From Paraburkholderia caribensis (GTDB lineage: Bacteria; Pseudomonadota; Gammaproteobacteria; Burkholderiales; Burkholderiaceae), in assembly GCF_002902945.1 (NCBI RefSeq), contig NZ_CP026101.1, positions 1,240,001 through 1,304,000 of the forward strand: a stretch of 64,000 nt of DNA, written 5' to 3'. Below the pieces are notes generated by a model. That model did not search any database and was not told where the DNA came from. It saw only the letters and a program-made list of their open reading frames with translations. Position 1 is the stretch's first letter, and each line of letters starts with the position of its first letter. The position numbers and the translations under genes were made by a program. Below, in pieces: positions 45,632 to 55,278 of this stretch.

Positions 45632-46615
45632 ATGTTCCACCTGATCGCCTCCAGCCTCGATAGCTTCGTTTCGTCGATCCAGACGCTGCTGTACGTCGAC
45701 GTCGTGCAACCACTGCTGTTCCATTTCAACCTGATGGACTACGACGAGGACACGTACGACAGCCTGTACTGGGTGATCGTCGGCGTGCTGGAAGTGTGCG
45801 CGATGTATGCGCTGCTGCGCCCGCTCGAAGCGTTGCGGCCCGTCGAGCAGTGGAAGGACCGCAAGGCGGTGCGGGTCGACGTGCTCTACACGTGGATCGC
45901 CAAGCTCGGCATTCTCAATCTGTTTTTCTTCTTCGCGCTGCAGCCGTTTTTCGATTCGGTGCAGGGCTGGCTGCGCCTGCAGGGCATCGCGAATATCGAA
46001 CTCGACAATCTGTGGCCGGGCGTCACGACGCAGCCGTTCGTGACGTTCGTCATGTATCTGCTGGTGCTCGACTTCGCGGGCTACTGGTATCACCGCGGGC
46101 AGCACAGGATCGGCGTCTGGTGGGAACTGCACGCGGTGCATCATAGCCAGCAGCAGATGTCGCTGTGGGCCGACGACCGCAATCATCTGCTCGACGATCT
46201 GCTGCAGGCGTGTTTCTTCGCCGTGATCGCGCTGTTCATTGGCGTGCCGCCGTCGCAGTTCGTCGTGCTCGTCGCGATCACGAACCTCGCGCAGAGCGTG
46301 CAGCACGCGAACATCCGTCTGCATTTCGGTTGGCTCGGCGAGCGCCTGCTCGTCAGTCCGACGTTCCATCGCCGCCATCACGCCATTGGCTATGGTCACG
46401 AAGGCCTCAAGTACGGCTGCAATTTCGGCGTGCTTTTCCCGTGGTGGGACATGCTGTTCGGCAGCGCGTCGTGGAGCCGCGAAATGGAGCCGACGGGCAT
46501 TCGCGATCAGCTCAGCGGCCGTCATTACGGCGAGGGTTTCTGGGCGCAGCATTGGCTCGCGTTCGTGCGCATTGGGCAGCGCATCGCCGGCAAGAAGCAG
46601 CGGGGCGCGGCGTAA
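45632..46615 (+). CDS. Sterol desaturase / fatty acid hydroxylase family protein
   Basis: A 327-residue membrane di-iron enzyme. The three histidine boxes are HRGQH, HAVHHS and FHRRHHAIG, set among four or so membrane helices. The family hydroxylates or desaturates lipids using O2. The exact lipid is not known; ornithine lipid or hopanoid modification is possible in this group. The ATG at 45632 is preferred to an earlier in-frame start because it begins the conserved region; the ribosome site is weak. Confidence 0.85.
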   Translation: MFHLIASSLDSFVSSIQTLLYVDVVQPLLFHFNLMDYDEDTYDSLYWVIVGVLEVCAMYALLRPLEALRPVEQWKDRKAVRVDVLYTWIAKLGILNLFFFFALQPFFDSVQGWLRLQGIANIELDNLWPGVTTQPFVTFVMYLLVLDFAGYWYHRGQHRIGVWWELHAVHHSQQQMSLWADDRNHLLDDLLQACFFAVIALFIGVPPSQFVVLVAITNLAQSVQHANIRLHFGWLGERLLVSPTFHRRHHAIGYGHEGLKYGCNFGVLFPWWDMLFGSASWSREMEPTGIRDQLSGRHYGEGFWAQHWLAFVRIGQRIAGKKQRGAA

Positions 46616-46821
46616 GCGCGTCTTCGTTGCGTTTCGCTTTCGACGCGTCTTACGGCAGGGCTCGCGTCTGACGATCACCGGCTGCGCGGCGACGCTCGCG
46701 CACTCGCTTGCAGACGCATTCATCAGCGTCCGCCCGCACTTTCGACGCTGACACCCCGCGTGGTTTATCCTGTCCACGTTTCCTCCCTTTTCCTGCATTC
46801 CCATCACGTCATCGACTACGC

Positions 46822-47679
46822 ATGAATGATCTCCTGCGCTCGTTCGGGCGCGCGCTTTCTTCCGTGTTGCATCCTCGCATGCTGCGGCTGACGTTCATGC
46901 CGTTCGCGGCGGCCACGATCGTGTGGGGCGTGGCGCTGTGGTTTTCCTGGCAGACCCTGATCGGTGCGACGCGCAGCTGGCTCGAAAGCTGGCCGCTCAC
47001 GACCACGCTCTACGGGCTATTCGACTGGCTCGGCTTCTCGTCGCTGCATGCGGCCGTGGCGCCGTTCATCGTGATCGCCGTCGCGATTCCGCTGATCGTC
47101 GTCACCGTGCTGCTGCTGATCGCGACGCTGTCGATGCCCGCCGTCATCAGGCATCTGTCGAAGCGGCAGTTCGCTACGCTGGAAATGCGGCGCGGCGGGA
47201 CCTTCGTCGGCAGCCTCGTGCATTCGATATGGACGACGCTCGTGTGCCTGCTGGTGCTCGTGATCACGCTGCCGCTGTGGCTGATTCCGCCGTTCTTCGC
47301 ACTGATCCCGCCGCTGCTATGGGGCTGGCTCACCTATCGCGTGATGACCTACGATGCGCTGTCGTTGCACGCCAGCAGCGAAGAGCGGCGCGCGCTGGTG
47401 CGCCAGCATCGCCTGCCGCTACTGCTGATCGGCGTGGCGAGCGGGCTGCTTGGCTCGCTGCCCACCTTGATCTGGGCGTCGTCCGTGTGGCTGATCGTGC
47501 TGTTTCCTGTGATGACTGCCGTGACCATCTGGATCTATGCTTTCATCCTCGTGTTCACGGCGCTGTGGTTCGGCTATTACTGCCTGCGCGCACTGCAGCG
47601 GATGCGCGCCGGCGAGCATGGCGGGAACGGTCACCACGGTCCCCACGGCGCGCGCGGCACAGCGCCTGTCTCCTACTGA
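46822..47679 (+). CDS. EI24 domain membrane protein
   Basis: A 285-residue inner membrane protein of the EI24/CysZ superfamily, with five to six hydrophobic segments. A conserved region reads WLIPPFFALIPPLLWGWLTY RVMTYDA, and the C-terminal tail is Gly/His-rich (EHGGNGHHGPHG). CysZ proteins take up sulfate; this branch has no demonstrated substrate. The ATG at 46822 begins the conserved amphipathic N-terminus. It is 14 bp from the next gene, so likely co-transcribed. Confidence 0.8.
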   Translation: MNDLLRSFGRALSSVLHPRMLRLTFMPFAAATIVWGVALWFSWQTLIGATRSWLESWPLTTTLYGLFDWLGFSSLHAAVAPFIVIAVAIPLIVVTVLLLIATLSMPAVIRHLSKRQFATLEMRRGGTFVGSLVHSIWTTLVCLLVLVITLPLWLIPPFFALIPPLLWGWLTYRVMTYDALSLHASSEERRALVRQHRLPLLLIGVASGLLGSLPTLIWASSVWLIVLFPVMTAVTIWIYAFILVFTALWFGYYCLRALQRMRAGEHGGNGHHGPHGARGTAPVSY

Positions 47680-47693
47680 TACGAGAGGCTTCA

Positions 47694-48527
47694 ATGGCAT
47701 TTGGCGTCATCATCATCGGCGATGAAATCCTGTCCGGCAGACGCGTCGACAAGCATCTGCCGAAAGTCATCCAGCTTTTGAGCGCGCGTGGCCTGTCGCT
47801 GTCGTGGGCCGAATATATCGGCGACGATCCCGAGCGCATTACGGCGACCTTGCGCCGCACGTTCGCCTCGGGCGACATCGTGTTTTCGACGGGCGGCATC
47901 GGCGCGACGCCGGACGATCACACGCGCCAATGCGCGGCCGCCGCGCTTGCCGTGCCGCTCGAACTGCATCCCGAGGCAAAGGCGCTGATCCAGGAGCGCA
48001 TCCGCGACATGCATCCCGCCAGTTCGTCCGCGCCCGTCGATTTCAACACGCCGGATAATTTGCATCGTCTGAACATGGGCACGTATCCGCGCGGCGCGTC
48101 GATCATTCCGAACGGCTACAACAAGATTCCTGGTTTTTCTGTCGGCGATCATCACTTCGTGCCGGGCTTTCCGGTCATGGCCTGGCCGATGATCGAGTGG
48201 GTGCTGGATACGAAATACCAGCATCTGCATCATTCGACGCCGCACGCGGAAAGGTCTCTGCTCGTCTTCGAGTTGCCCGAGTCGACGCTGACGCCGCTGA
48301 TGGAAAAGATCGAGCATGACTTTCCGGGCGTGCGCGTGTTCAGCCTGCCGAGCGTCGGCGATGCGGAGCGCGGCGGCATCTATGCGCGCCGGCATATCGA
48401 TCTGGGCGTGAAGGGCGAGCCGGAAGCCGTCGCCGCAGCATTCGTGAAGCTGCGTGAAGGCGTGCATCTGCTCGGCGGCGATATCGTCGAGCCGGAAGCG
48501 GCAGCGCACGCACAGCCGCATCGCTGA
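47694..48527 (+). CDS. CinA-type molybdopterin-binding domain protein
   Basis: A 277-residue protein with the MoaB/MogA-like domain of CinA: IIGDEILSGRRVDKHLPKVI and FSTGGIGATPDDHTRQC. The nicotinamide-deamidase C-terminal domain of full CinA is missing; the last 100 residues form a different beta-rich part. It may bind a nucleotide or pterin. GAGAGG precedes the ATG. Confidence 0.85.
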   Translation: MAFGVIIIGDEILSGRRVDKHLPKVIQLLSARGLSLSWAEYIGDDPERITATLRRTFASGDIVFSTGGIGATPDDHTRQCAAAALAVPLELHPEAKALIQERIRDMHPASSSAPVDFNTPDNLHRLNMGTYPRGASIIPNGYNKIPGFSVGDHHFVPGFPVMAWPMIEWVLDTKYQHLHHSTPHAERSLLVFELPESTLTPLMEKIEHDFPGVRVFSLPSVGDAERGGIYARRHIDLGVKGEPEAVAAAFVKLREGVHLLGGDIVEPEAAAHAQPHR

Positions 48528-48604
48528 GCGGGGCGGAAGGGGCGCAACGCGTTCCGTTCGGGTAGCAACATCCGCCTGTCACATCGCACGCGGACCATTC
48601 CAGA

Positions 48605-48636
48605 TGAAAACGGCGCACGGTGTTCACCGTGCGCCG
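48605..48636 (-). terminator. Intrinsic terminator after rhodanese gene
   Basis: On the minus strand CGGCGCACGGTG pairs with CACCGTGCGCCG (2-nt centre) followed by four T, between the convergent CinA-type and rhodanese genes. Confidence 0.75.
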
Positions 48637-48684
48637 CGTATCCGGGAAGCGACGGTAGCGCTTCTTATGCCAGCGTGCGATCCG

Positions 48685-49149
48685 TCAAGCGCCGATCCAC
48701 GGCAAGCCGCGAAAACACCAGCCCGACACGGTCTTCCGATGCCCTTGGCCATCCTTGTCGCCTTCGAAGCCTTCCAGCAGATCCAGTGCCTTCGTGAAGC
48801 CGGCTTGCGTCGCCGCGATGGCCGCCAGCTTCGAGCGCGCCGCGCTGCGGCACAGCAGCAGCACGGGCGTGTCGGGCGTTGCGACCTGACGGAGTTGGTC
48901 GATGAATTCGGCATTCGGCACGCCGCCCGGGTAGCGCGTCCATTCGACATGCGCATACTGGCCGTCGCCGACCACCGGACGTCCGACCCAGTCGAGTTCG
49001 GCGCGCGTGCGCACATCGACGAGACGGGTGCGCGGGTCGAGTTGCAGAAGCTCGAATGCCTCGGCAGGCGTGACGGCGCCCGCGTAGGGGAGCTGGTTGT
49101 CGACACGGCGCTTTTCAGCCTGGCTGTACAACTGTTCGAGCGTACTCAT
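48685..49149 (-). CDS. Rhodanese domain protein
   Basis: A 154-residue single-domain rhodanese. The active-site loop is LLLCRSAARSK with the catalytic Cys; the N-terminal LVDVRTRAELDWVGRP motif is also typical. It moves sulfur between thiol carriers. AGGAG lies about 9 nt before the ATG at 49149; an in-frame start eight codons earlier would overlap this ribosome site. Divergent from glnA. Confidence 0.88.
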   Translation of the reverse strand: MSTLEQLYSQAEKRRVDNQLPYAGAVTPAEAFELLQLDPRTRLVDVRTRAELDWVGRPVVGDGQYAHVEWTRYPGGVPNAEFIDQLRQVATPDTPVLLLCRSAARSKLAAIAATQAGFTKALDLLEGFEGDKDGQGHRKTVSGWCFRGLPWIGA

Positions 49150-49280
49150 GACAGCAAATCTCCTAGGGGCCAAAAAAACATTCTAGCAAGCTGCCGGAGC
49201 GGCGCACGTCGCGCCGCCATGCACGGCGCGAAATTCGGGAATAGACGGGTGCGCCCGTTAATGGTGCAAAATGGGAGGCA

Positions 49281-49338
49281 TGCACCAAAACGGAATGTTA
49301 AGCGGGCGCAGACTACGTGAACGCACGATTATGGTGCG
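49281..49338 (+). promoter_or_regulatory. NtrC-binding sites upstream of glnA
   Basis: CGCACGATTATGGTGCG (49322-49338) matches the 17-bp NtrC dyad (TGCACCA-N3-TGGTGCA) at 13 or so positions. TGCACCAAAACGGAATG (49281-49297) has one perfect half-site, and a TGGTGCA half-site is at 49262-49268. They lie 140-190 bp upstream of the predicted glnA start, as expected for enhancers. Confidence 0.75.
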
Positions 49339-49448
49339 TATGCGTCCCGTCGCCTCCGGCGACTCCCGCAAACGGCGTATGCAAATTCCCTGCGAAGGCG
49401 CGTCGGCATTGGGGCTGCAACGGCCTGGCGCATGCGGAACGAAAACAT

Positions 49449-49465
49449 GGCATGGAAGCTGCTTT
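49449..49465 (+). promoter_or_regulatory. Sigma-54 promoter of glnA
   Basis: TGGCATGGAAGCTGCTTT: the GG at 49449-49450 and the GC at 49461-49462 are 12 bp apart. The RNA start near 49474 gives a leader of about 130 nt before glnA. Confidence 0.75.
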
Positions 49466-49604
49466 ATTGGTGCCGATCAGATTGGCCCGATGCCAGCAGC
49501 AGATTTCCGCGGTTGCCGCTATCCCAGGGGTGGACGCATCGAGGCTGGTCAGCTAGATTGGGCGGCGGCTGAACCCGCCGAATTCGTTAATCAGGAGATA
49601 GGTT

Positions 49605-51020
49605 ATGAGTAAATCCGTGGCCGACGTCATGCAGCTCGTCAAGGACGAGGACGTCAAGTTTGTCGACTTCCGTTTCACCGACACGCGCGGCAAGGAGCAA
49701 CACGTTTCGGTGCCGGTGTCGGCATTCGACGAAGACAAATTCGAAAGCGGCCATGCGTTTGACGGTTCCTCGATTGCTGGCTGGAAGGGCATCGAAGCGT
49801 CGGACATGCTGCTCGTGCCGGACGCCGACACCGCCTTCATCGACCCGTTCTACGAAGAGTCGACCCTCGTGCTGACCTGCGACGTCGTCGAACCGGCTGA
49901 CGGCAAAGGTTACGAACGTGACCCGCGCTCGCTGGCAAAGCGCGCCGAAGCGTATCTGAAGAGCACGGGTCTGGGCGACACGGCCTTCTTCGGTCCGGAA
50001 CCGGAATTCTTCATTTTCGACTCGGTCCAGTGGAGCGCCGACCAGTCGGGCTGCTTCGTCAAGATCGGCTCGGAAGAAGCACCGTGGTCGTCGGGCAAGG
50101 AATTCGAAGGCGGCAACACGGGTCACCGTCCGGGCACGAAGGGCGGCTACTTCCCGGTCGCGCCTGTCGACACGTTCCAGGACATCCGCTCGGAAATGTG
50201 TCTGCTGCTCGAACAGATCGGCATCCCTGTCGAAGTTCACCACCACGAAGTGGCAGGTCAAGGCCAGAACGAAATCGGCACGAAGTTCTCGACGCTGGTT
50301 CAGCGCGCTGACTGGACGCAACAGCTGAAGTACATCGTTCACAACGTCGCGCACACGTACGGCAAGACGGCGACGTTCATGCCGAAGCCCGTCGTCGGCG
50401 ACAACGGTTCGGGCATGCACGTCCACCAGTCGATCTGGAAGGACGGCCAGAACATGTTCGCGGGCAACGGCTACGCTGGGCTGTCGGAATTCGCGCTGTT
50501 CTACATCGGCGGCATCATCAAGCACGCACGCGCGCTGAACGCGATCACAAACCCGGGTACGAACTCGTACAAGCGTCTCGTGCCGCACTTCGAAGCGCCT
50601 GTGAAGCTGGCTTACTCGGCACGTAACCGCTCGGCATCGATCCGTATTCCGCACGTTGCGAACCCGAAGGGCCGCCGTATCGAAACGCGTTTCCCGGATC
50701 CGCTCGCGAACCCGTACCTGTGCTTCTCGGCACTGATGATGGCAGGTCTGGACGGCGTGCAGAACAAGATCCATCCGGGCGAAGCCGCCGACAAGAACCT
50801 GTACGACCTGCCGCCGGAAGAGGATGCAAAGATCCCGACCGTGTGTGCCGGCCTCGACCAGGCACTGGAAGCGCTCGACGCAGACCGCGAGTTCCTGACG
50901 CGCGGCGGTGTGTTCACCGACGGCATGATCGACGCTTACCTCGAACTGAAGGAAACCGAGCTGCAACGCGTGCGTATGACCACGCACCCGGTCGAGTTCG
51001 AACTGTACTACTCGCTGTAA
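49605..51020 (+). CDS. glnA: Glutamine synthetase, type I
   Basis: A 471-residue enzyme making glutamine from glutamate, ammonia and ATP; dodecameric. Signatures include SSIAGWKGIEASDMLLVPD, FFGPEPEFFIFD, the ATP-binding PKPVVGDNGSGMHVHQS and, near the C-terminus, the adenylylation-site tyrosine in KNLYDLPPEED. The length matches GlnA. GGAG lies upstream of the ATG. It is followed by ntrB and ntrC in the usual order. Transcription should use the sigma-54 promoter and NtrC sites upstream, so it is nitrogen-controlled. Confidence 0.97.
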   Translation: MSKSVADVMQLVKDEDVKFVDFRFTDTRGKEQHVSVPVSAFDEDKFESGHAFDGSSIAGWKGIEASDMLLVPDADTAFIDPFYEESTLVLTCDVVEPADGKGYERDPRSLAKRAEAYLKSTGLGDTAFFGPEPEFFIFDSVQWSADQSGCFVKIGSEEAPWSSGKEFEGGNTGHRPGTKGGYFPVAPVDTFQDIRSEMCLLLEQIGIPVEVHHHEVAGQGQNEIGTKFSTLVQRADWTQQLKYIVHNVAHTYGKTATFMPKPVVGDNGSGMHVHQSIWKDGQNMFAGNGYAGLSEFALFYIGGIIKHARALNAITNPGTNSYKRLVPHFEAPVKLAYSARNRSASIRIPHVANPKGRRIETRFPDPLANPYLCFSALMMAGLDGVQNKIHPGEAADKNLYDLPPEEDAKIPTVCAGLDQALEALDADREFLTRGGVFTDGMIDAYLELKETELQRVRMTTHPVEFELYYSL

Positions 51021-51093
51021 TCGCTCCAGGTGGCGCTGCGCTTCGTTCGCGAAATGCGGCGAAGCGTCCGCCCCGACGCTGCGATCGGTCACG

Positions 51094-51119
51094 AAGGGAC
51101 GGCGGCGCCGTCCCTTTTT
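51094..51119 (+). terminator. Intrinsic terminator between glnA and ntrB
   Basis: AAGGGACGGC / GCCGTCCCTT with a three-base loop and T-run. It would limit readthrough from the strong glnA promoter into ntrBC. Confidence 0.85.
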
Positions 51120-51299
51120 CGTTGGATCGAAAGCTGTGACGTTTTTGTTGCGGAACGGCTGCTGCAGCGTGTCGTTGCTGGTGATCGACCTGATTTGAAC
51201 CGCGTGCGATGAAGCGCGCTCACCATCTCCTGTCGACGGAAGTTCGCGCGTTGGCGCTGGCTCCCGTCCCATGCAAGGCTATCGAGACCCGACTGCAAG

Positions 51300-52442
51300 A
51301 TGGTATTGAAGAACCTGATCAAGGCCAGAAAAGGGCACACCGACGCATTGTCGGATGATGCGCAACTCGTCGAATCCGGTTTGCTGCCGGGCTTCGAGGC
51401 GCTGCCCACCGTCGTGCTCGTGCTCGACAAGCGGACGCTGCGTGTCGCGTTCGCGAATCCGTCGGCCGAGTCGATGCTCGAAATGTCGCGCCGGCAGCTT
51501 ACGCAAATGGCCTGGCCCGACATCTTCACGAACGGCGAAGAACTGACGGCGACCATCGCCGCAATCGCCGCTCACCGTTTCCACGCCACGCATCTGGACG
51601 CCGTGCTCGAACGCGGCGGTCACGAGCCGCTGCACGTGCATGCGATCGTCGGCTTCCTGGAGAGCGCGCAGGACTACGTGCTGCTCGAACTGTTCGAGAA
51701 CGAGCGCCATTTGCGATCCGATCGCGAAGAGCGCATTCACGATCTGACGGCCGTGAACAAGCAGCTGATCCGCAATCTCGCGCATGAGATCAAGAACCCG
51801 CTCGGCGGGATTCGCGGCGCGGCGCAACTGCTCGAATTCGAACTCGGCGCGCGCGAGCGCGACGAACTGCGTGAATACACGCAGGTCGTCATCAAGGAAT
51901 CGGACCGGCTGCAGACGCTGGTCGACCGCCTGCTCGAACCGCATCGTCATCCGCATATCGTCGGCGACGTGAATATCCACGAAGTCTGCGAGCGCGTGCG
52001 CGCGGTGATTCTCGCTGAGTTTCCGCGCGGTCTGACGATCGAACGCGACTACGACGTCAGCGTGCCCGATCTGCGCGGCGACAAGGAGCAGCTGATCCAG
52101 GCGCTGCTGAACATCGTGCGCAATGCGGCCGAGGCGCTGCGCGAACGCATCTCGCAAGGCGATGCGCGCATCGAGTTGCGCACGCGCGTGGCGCGCAAGG
52201 TGACGATCGCGAAACGTCTTTGCAAGCTGGCACTGGACTTGCATATCGTCGACAACGGGCCCGGCATTCCCGAAGACATACGCGATCGCATCTTCTATCC
52301 GCTCGTATCGGGCAGGGAAGACGGTAGCGGTCTTGGCCTGACGCTCGCGCAGACTTTCGTGCAGCAGCACGAAGGGATGATCGAAGTGGAGAGCCGTCCG
52401 GGTCACACCGAGTTTCAGATCCTGCTGCCGCTCGACGCCTGA
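51300..52442 (+). CDS. glnL: Nitrogen regulation sensor kinase NtrB
   Basis: A 380-residue soluble kinase. A PAS domain occupies residues about 30-130 (VLVLDKRTLRVAFANPSAES). The phospho-acceptor His is in NLAHEIKNPLGGIRGAAQLL, and the ATPase domain has NAAEAL, DNGPGIPEDIRDRIF and SGLGLTLAQTF. It is regulated by PII protein and phosphorylates NtrC. Its ATG is 49 bp upstream of ntrC's after its own stop. Confidence 0.95.
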   Translation: MVLKNLIKARKGHTDALSDDAQLVESGLLPGFEALPTVVLVLDKRTLRVAFANPSAESMLEMSRRQLTQMAWPDIFTNGEELTATIAAIAAHRFHATHLDAVLERGGHEPLHVHAIVGFLESAQDYVLLELFENERHLRSDREERIHDLTAVNKQLIRNLAHEIKNPLGGIRGAAQLLEFELGARERDELREYTQVVIKESDRLQTLVDRLLEPHRHPHIVGDVNIHEVCERVRAVILAEFPRGLTIERDYDVSVPDLRGDKEQLIQALLNIVRNAAEALRERISQGDARIELRTRVARKVTIAKRLCKLALDLHIVDNGPGIPEDIRDRIFYPLVSGREDGSGLGLTLAQTFVQQHEGMIEVESRPGHTEFQILLPLDA

Positions 52443-52491
52443 TACTCGACTGGTCACACCACACGCAAGACAAGACTTCTGACGGACCTAT

Positions 52492-54006
52492 ATGAAGCCG
52501 ATCTGGATAGTAGACGACGATCAATCGATCCGTTGGGTGCTCGAAAAAGCACTCGCACGCGAGAACTTCGCGACGCGCAGCTTCGCGAATGTGCGCGAAG
52601 CCGCGGGCGCACTGGAACACGACAGCCCTCAGGTGCTGGTCTCCGATATCAGAATGCCTGGCGGCTCCGGGCTCGAACTGCTGCAGACCGTGCGCGACCG
52701 CGTGCCGGGCTTGCCCGTCATCATCATGACGGCGTTCTCGGATCTCGATAGCGCCGTGGCCGCGTTTCAGGGCGGCGCCTTCGAATACCTCGCCAAGCCG
52801 TTCGACGTCGACAAGGCCGTCGAACTGATTCGCCGCGCCGTCGACGAAAGCATGCGCGGCGAGCACACATGGGACGACCGCGTTGCCGAAGCGCCCGAGA
52901 TGCTCGGTCAGGCGCCCGCGATGCAGGACATGTTCCGCGCGATCGGCCGTCTGTCGCATTCGGCCGCGACCGTGCTCATTACGGGCGAATCAGGCACCGG
53001 TAAGGAACTTGTCGCGCGCGCCTTGCACCGACATAGCCCACGCGCGAACGGACCGTTCATCGCATTGAACACGGCGGCGATTCCGAAAGATCTGCTGGAA
53101 TCCGAACTGTTTGGCCATGAGCGCGGCGCGTTCACGGGCGCGCAGGCGATGCGCCAGGGCCGCTTCGAGCAGGCTGAGAACGGCACGCTGTTTCTCGATG
53201 AAATCGGCGATATGCCGTTCGACTTGCAGACGCGTCTGTTGCGCGTGTTGTCGGATGGGCAGTTCTATCGCGTCGGCGGACATAACCCGTTGCGCGCGAA
53301 TGTGCGCGTGATCGCCGCGACGCACCAGAATCTCGAATCACGTGTGCGGCAAGGGCTGTTCCGCGAGGACTTGTATCACCGCTTGAACGTGATCCGTCTG
53401 CGCTTGCCGGCGCTGCGCGAGCGTAGCGAGGACATCCCGCTGCTGACGCGCCATTTCCTGCAGAAGAGTGCGCGCGATCTCGGCGTCGAACCCAAGCGTG
53501 TGTCGGAAGAGGCGCTGGCGTATATGACGTCGCTGCCGTTTCCCGGCAATGTGCGTCAGCTTGAAAATCTCGCCAACTGGCTGACCGTGATGGCGCCGGC
53601 GCAGACGATCGAGATCAAGGACCTGCCGCCCGATCTCGTCTCGACGCAGCAGGCCGGGGCGGAATTCGCGACGTCTGCGGGATCGCTGCCGATCGACGGC
53701 GCAGTGGGCAACGGGGGCGTCACGAACGGCGTGGCCACGGGCACGAGTGCACCCGTCGCGGCCGGCGGCGTGGTGATTCCGTCGCCTGTCGCGGCGTGGG
53801 AGAGCGGGCTGCGCACGGAAGTCGCGAAGCTGTTGCGCGAGAACGCCGCCGATGTGATGGACGAACTGTCGCGCCGTTTCGAAGCGGCCGTGATTCGCGA
53901 AGCGCTCGACTTTACGCGCGGGCGCAAGGTCGAAGCGGCCGAGCGGCTCGGCATCGGTCGCAATACGATCACGCGCAAGATTCAGGAGCTGAATCTCGAA
54001 CCGTAA
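52492..54006 (+). CDS. glnG: Nitrogen regulator NtrC (sigma-54 activator)
   Basis: A 504-residue enhancer-binding protein. The receiver has its phospho-acceptor Asp in VLVSDIRMPGGSG and Lys in EYLAKPFDVD. The central AAA+ domain has Walker A TGESGTGKELVARAL, and the sigma-54-contact loop in HERGAFTGAQAMRQG. A 100-residue Gly/Val/Pro linker leads to a Fis-type HTH (AAERLGIGRNTITRKIQEL). It should bind the dyads upstream of glnA. The palindrome at 2680 does not match its site. Confidence 0.96.
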   Translation: MKPIWIVDDDQSIRWVLEKALARENFATRSFANVREAAGALEHDSPQVLVSDIRMPGGSGLELLQTVRDRVPGLPVIIMTAFSDLDSAVAAFQGGAFEYLAKPFDVDKAVELIRRAVDESMRGEHTWDDRVAEAPEMLGQAPAMQDMFRAIGRLSHSAATVLITGESGTGKELVARALHRHSPRANGPFIALNTAAIPKDLLESELFGHERGAFTGAQAMRQGRFEQAENGTLFLDEIGDMPFDLQTRLLRVLSDGQFYRVGGHNPLRANVRVIAATHQNLESRVRQGLFREDLYHRLNVIRLRLPALRERSEDIPLLTRHFLQKSARDLGVEPKRVSEEALAYMTSLPFPGNVRQLENLANWLTVMAPAQTIEIKDLPPDLVSTQQAGAEFATSAGSLPIDGAVGNGGVTNGVATGTSAPVAAGGVVIPSPVAAWESGLRTEVAKLLRENAADVMDELSRRFEAAVIREALDFTRGRKVEAAERLGIGRNTITRKIQELNLEP

Positions 54007-54060
54007 GCGTTGATGCTTCGGGGCGTGCGCGGGTGGTGCTGTGGTTGCACGCGACAAAGT

Positions 54061-54101
54061 AAAGCGGCTCGATGGCGCGATGCGCTATCGAGCCGCTTTT
54101 T
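54061..54101 (+). terminator. Intrinsic terminator after ntrC
   Basis: AGCGGCTCGAT / ATCGAGCCGCT stem followed by five T, between convergent ntrC and xthA. Confidence 0.88.
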
Positions 54102-54133
54102 CTTTGCTAATACGCTTGTGTTTCTGCCGCGAG

Positions 54134-54910
54134 TTATTCGGTGAGCGCGACGACAGGCGCGTGGTCCGACGGTTGGTCCCACTTGCGTGGCGTCTTGTCG
54201 ACGTCGCAATGTGTGCAGCTTGCGGCCAGCGGCTTCGACAGCAGAATGTGGTCGATGCGCAAGCCCGCGTTGCGGCGGAACGCGAGCATCCGATAGTCCC
54301 ACCACGTAAAAGTCTTCTCGGGCTGCTCGAAGAGCCGGAACGAATCGACGAGACCCAGTTCGACGAGGCGGTTGAACTGCGCCCGCTCTTCCGGCGAAAC
54401 GAGGTTCTGTCCTTCCCACGCCTTCGGATCGTGCACGTCGCGGTCTTCAGGCGCGATGTTGTAATCGCCGAGCAGCGCGAGCTTTGGATGCTGCGCGAGT
54501 TCGCTGGCGATCCAGTCGTGCAGCGCGTCGAGCCAGCGCAGCTTGTAGGCGAACTTGTCAGTGCCGGGCGCCTGGCCGTTCGGGAAATAGGCACAGACCA
54601 CGCGCACGCCTTCGATGGTGGCCGCGATGACGCGCTGCTGCGGATCCTCGAAGCCGGGTATGTTGCGCATGATGCTGCCTTCGTCGACGCTCACGCCGTC
54701 GCGCACGAGAATGCCGACGCCGTTATACGTCTTCTGACCGGCGAACCAGCTGCGATAACCCTTTTCCTCGAGCTCGGCGCGCGGAAATTTTTCGTCGGGC
54801 AGCTTCAGTTCCTGAAGACACAACACGTCGGTCTGGCTGAGTTCGAGCCAGTCGATCACATGCTGCTGACGAACCTTCAGGGAGTTCACATTCCACGTGG
54901 CTAATTTCAT
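54134..54910 (-). CDS. xthA: Exodeoxyribonuclease III
   Basis: A 258-residue AP endonuclease/3'-5' exonuclease for base-excision repair. Motifs: ATWNVNSLKVR, LCLQELKLPDEKF, LLGDYNIAPEDRDVHD, and the C-terminal catalytic pair RIDHILLS and PSDHAPVVA. The length is standard. It stands 187 bp downstream of the initiator tRNA gene on the same strand. Confidence 0.95.
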   Translation of the reverse strand: MKLATWNVNSLKVRQQHVIDWLELSQTDVLCLQELKLPDEKFPRAELEEKGYRSWFAGQKTYNGVGILVRDGVSVDEGSIMRNIPGFEDPQQRVIAATIEGVRVVCAYFPNGQAPGTDKFAYKLRWLDALHDWIASELAQHPKLALLGDYNIAPEDRDVHDPKAWEGQNLVSPEERAQFNRLVELGLVDSFRLFEQPEKTFTWWDYRMLAFRRNAGLRIDHILLSKPLAASCTHCDVDKTPRKWDQPSDHAPVVALTE

Positions 54911-54992
54911 CGCTCGTTCTCGTTGTATCAGGTGCTGGATGGAATCTTACCGCGATCGGGCAGCGCCGCTCAGTACGGCAACCTGCATAGGC

Positions 54993-55032
54993 AAAAACGC
55001 AAAAGCCCGCAACGCTTTGGGCGATGCGGGCT
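54993..55032 (-). terminator. Intrinsic terminator of initiator tRNA
   Basis: On the minus strand AGCCCGCA / TGCGGGCT is followed by TTT and further on TTTTT, about 65 bp after the tRNA. Confidence 0.8.
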
Positions 55033-55097
55033 TTGGATGCGTAACACTGCTTGTACTGCTCGAGGCCGTGTGGAGCAGGACACGATGCCTTTGAAAC

Positions 55098-55174
55098 TGG
55101 TTGCGGGGACAGGATTTGAACCTGTGACCTTCGGGTTATGAGCCCGACGAGCTGCCAGACTGCTCCACCCCGCG
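55098..55174 (-). tRNA. Initiator tRNA-fMet(CAU)
   Basis: 77 nt including encoded CCA. It starts with C opposite A (the C1-A72 mismatch of bacterial initiators), and the anticodon stem has the three G-C pairs GGG-CTCATAA-CCC. This distinguishes it from elongator tRNA-Met. Confidence 0.95.
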
Positions 55175-55278
55175 TCAGAGAGGCGAATTGTACGGACACC
55201 TTCGCCATGCGTCAAACATTTGAACGAAGTTTTTTCATCTTATTGTGTTGTGCGTTCGCGGCGAGGTATTGCATCTCA

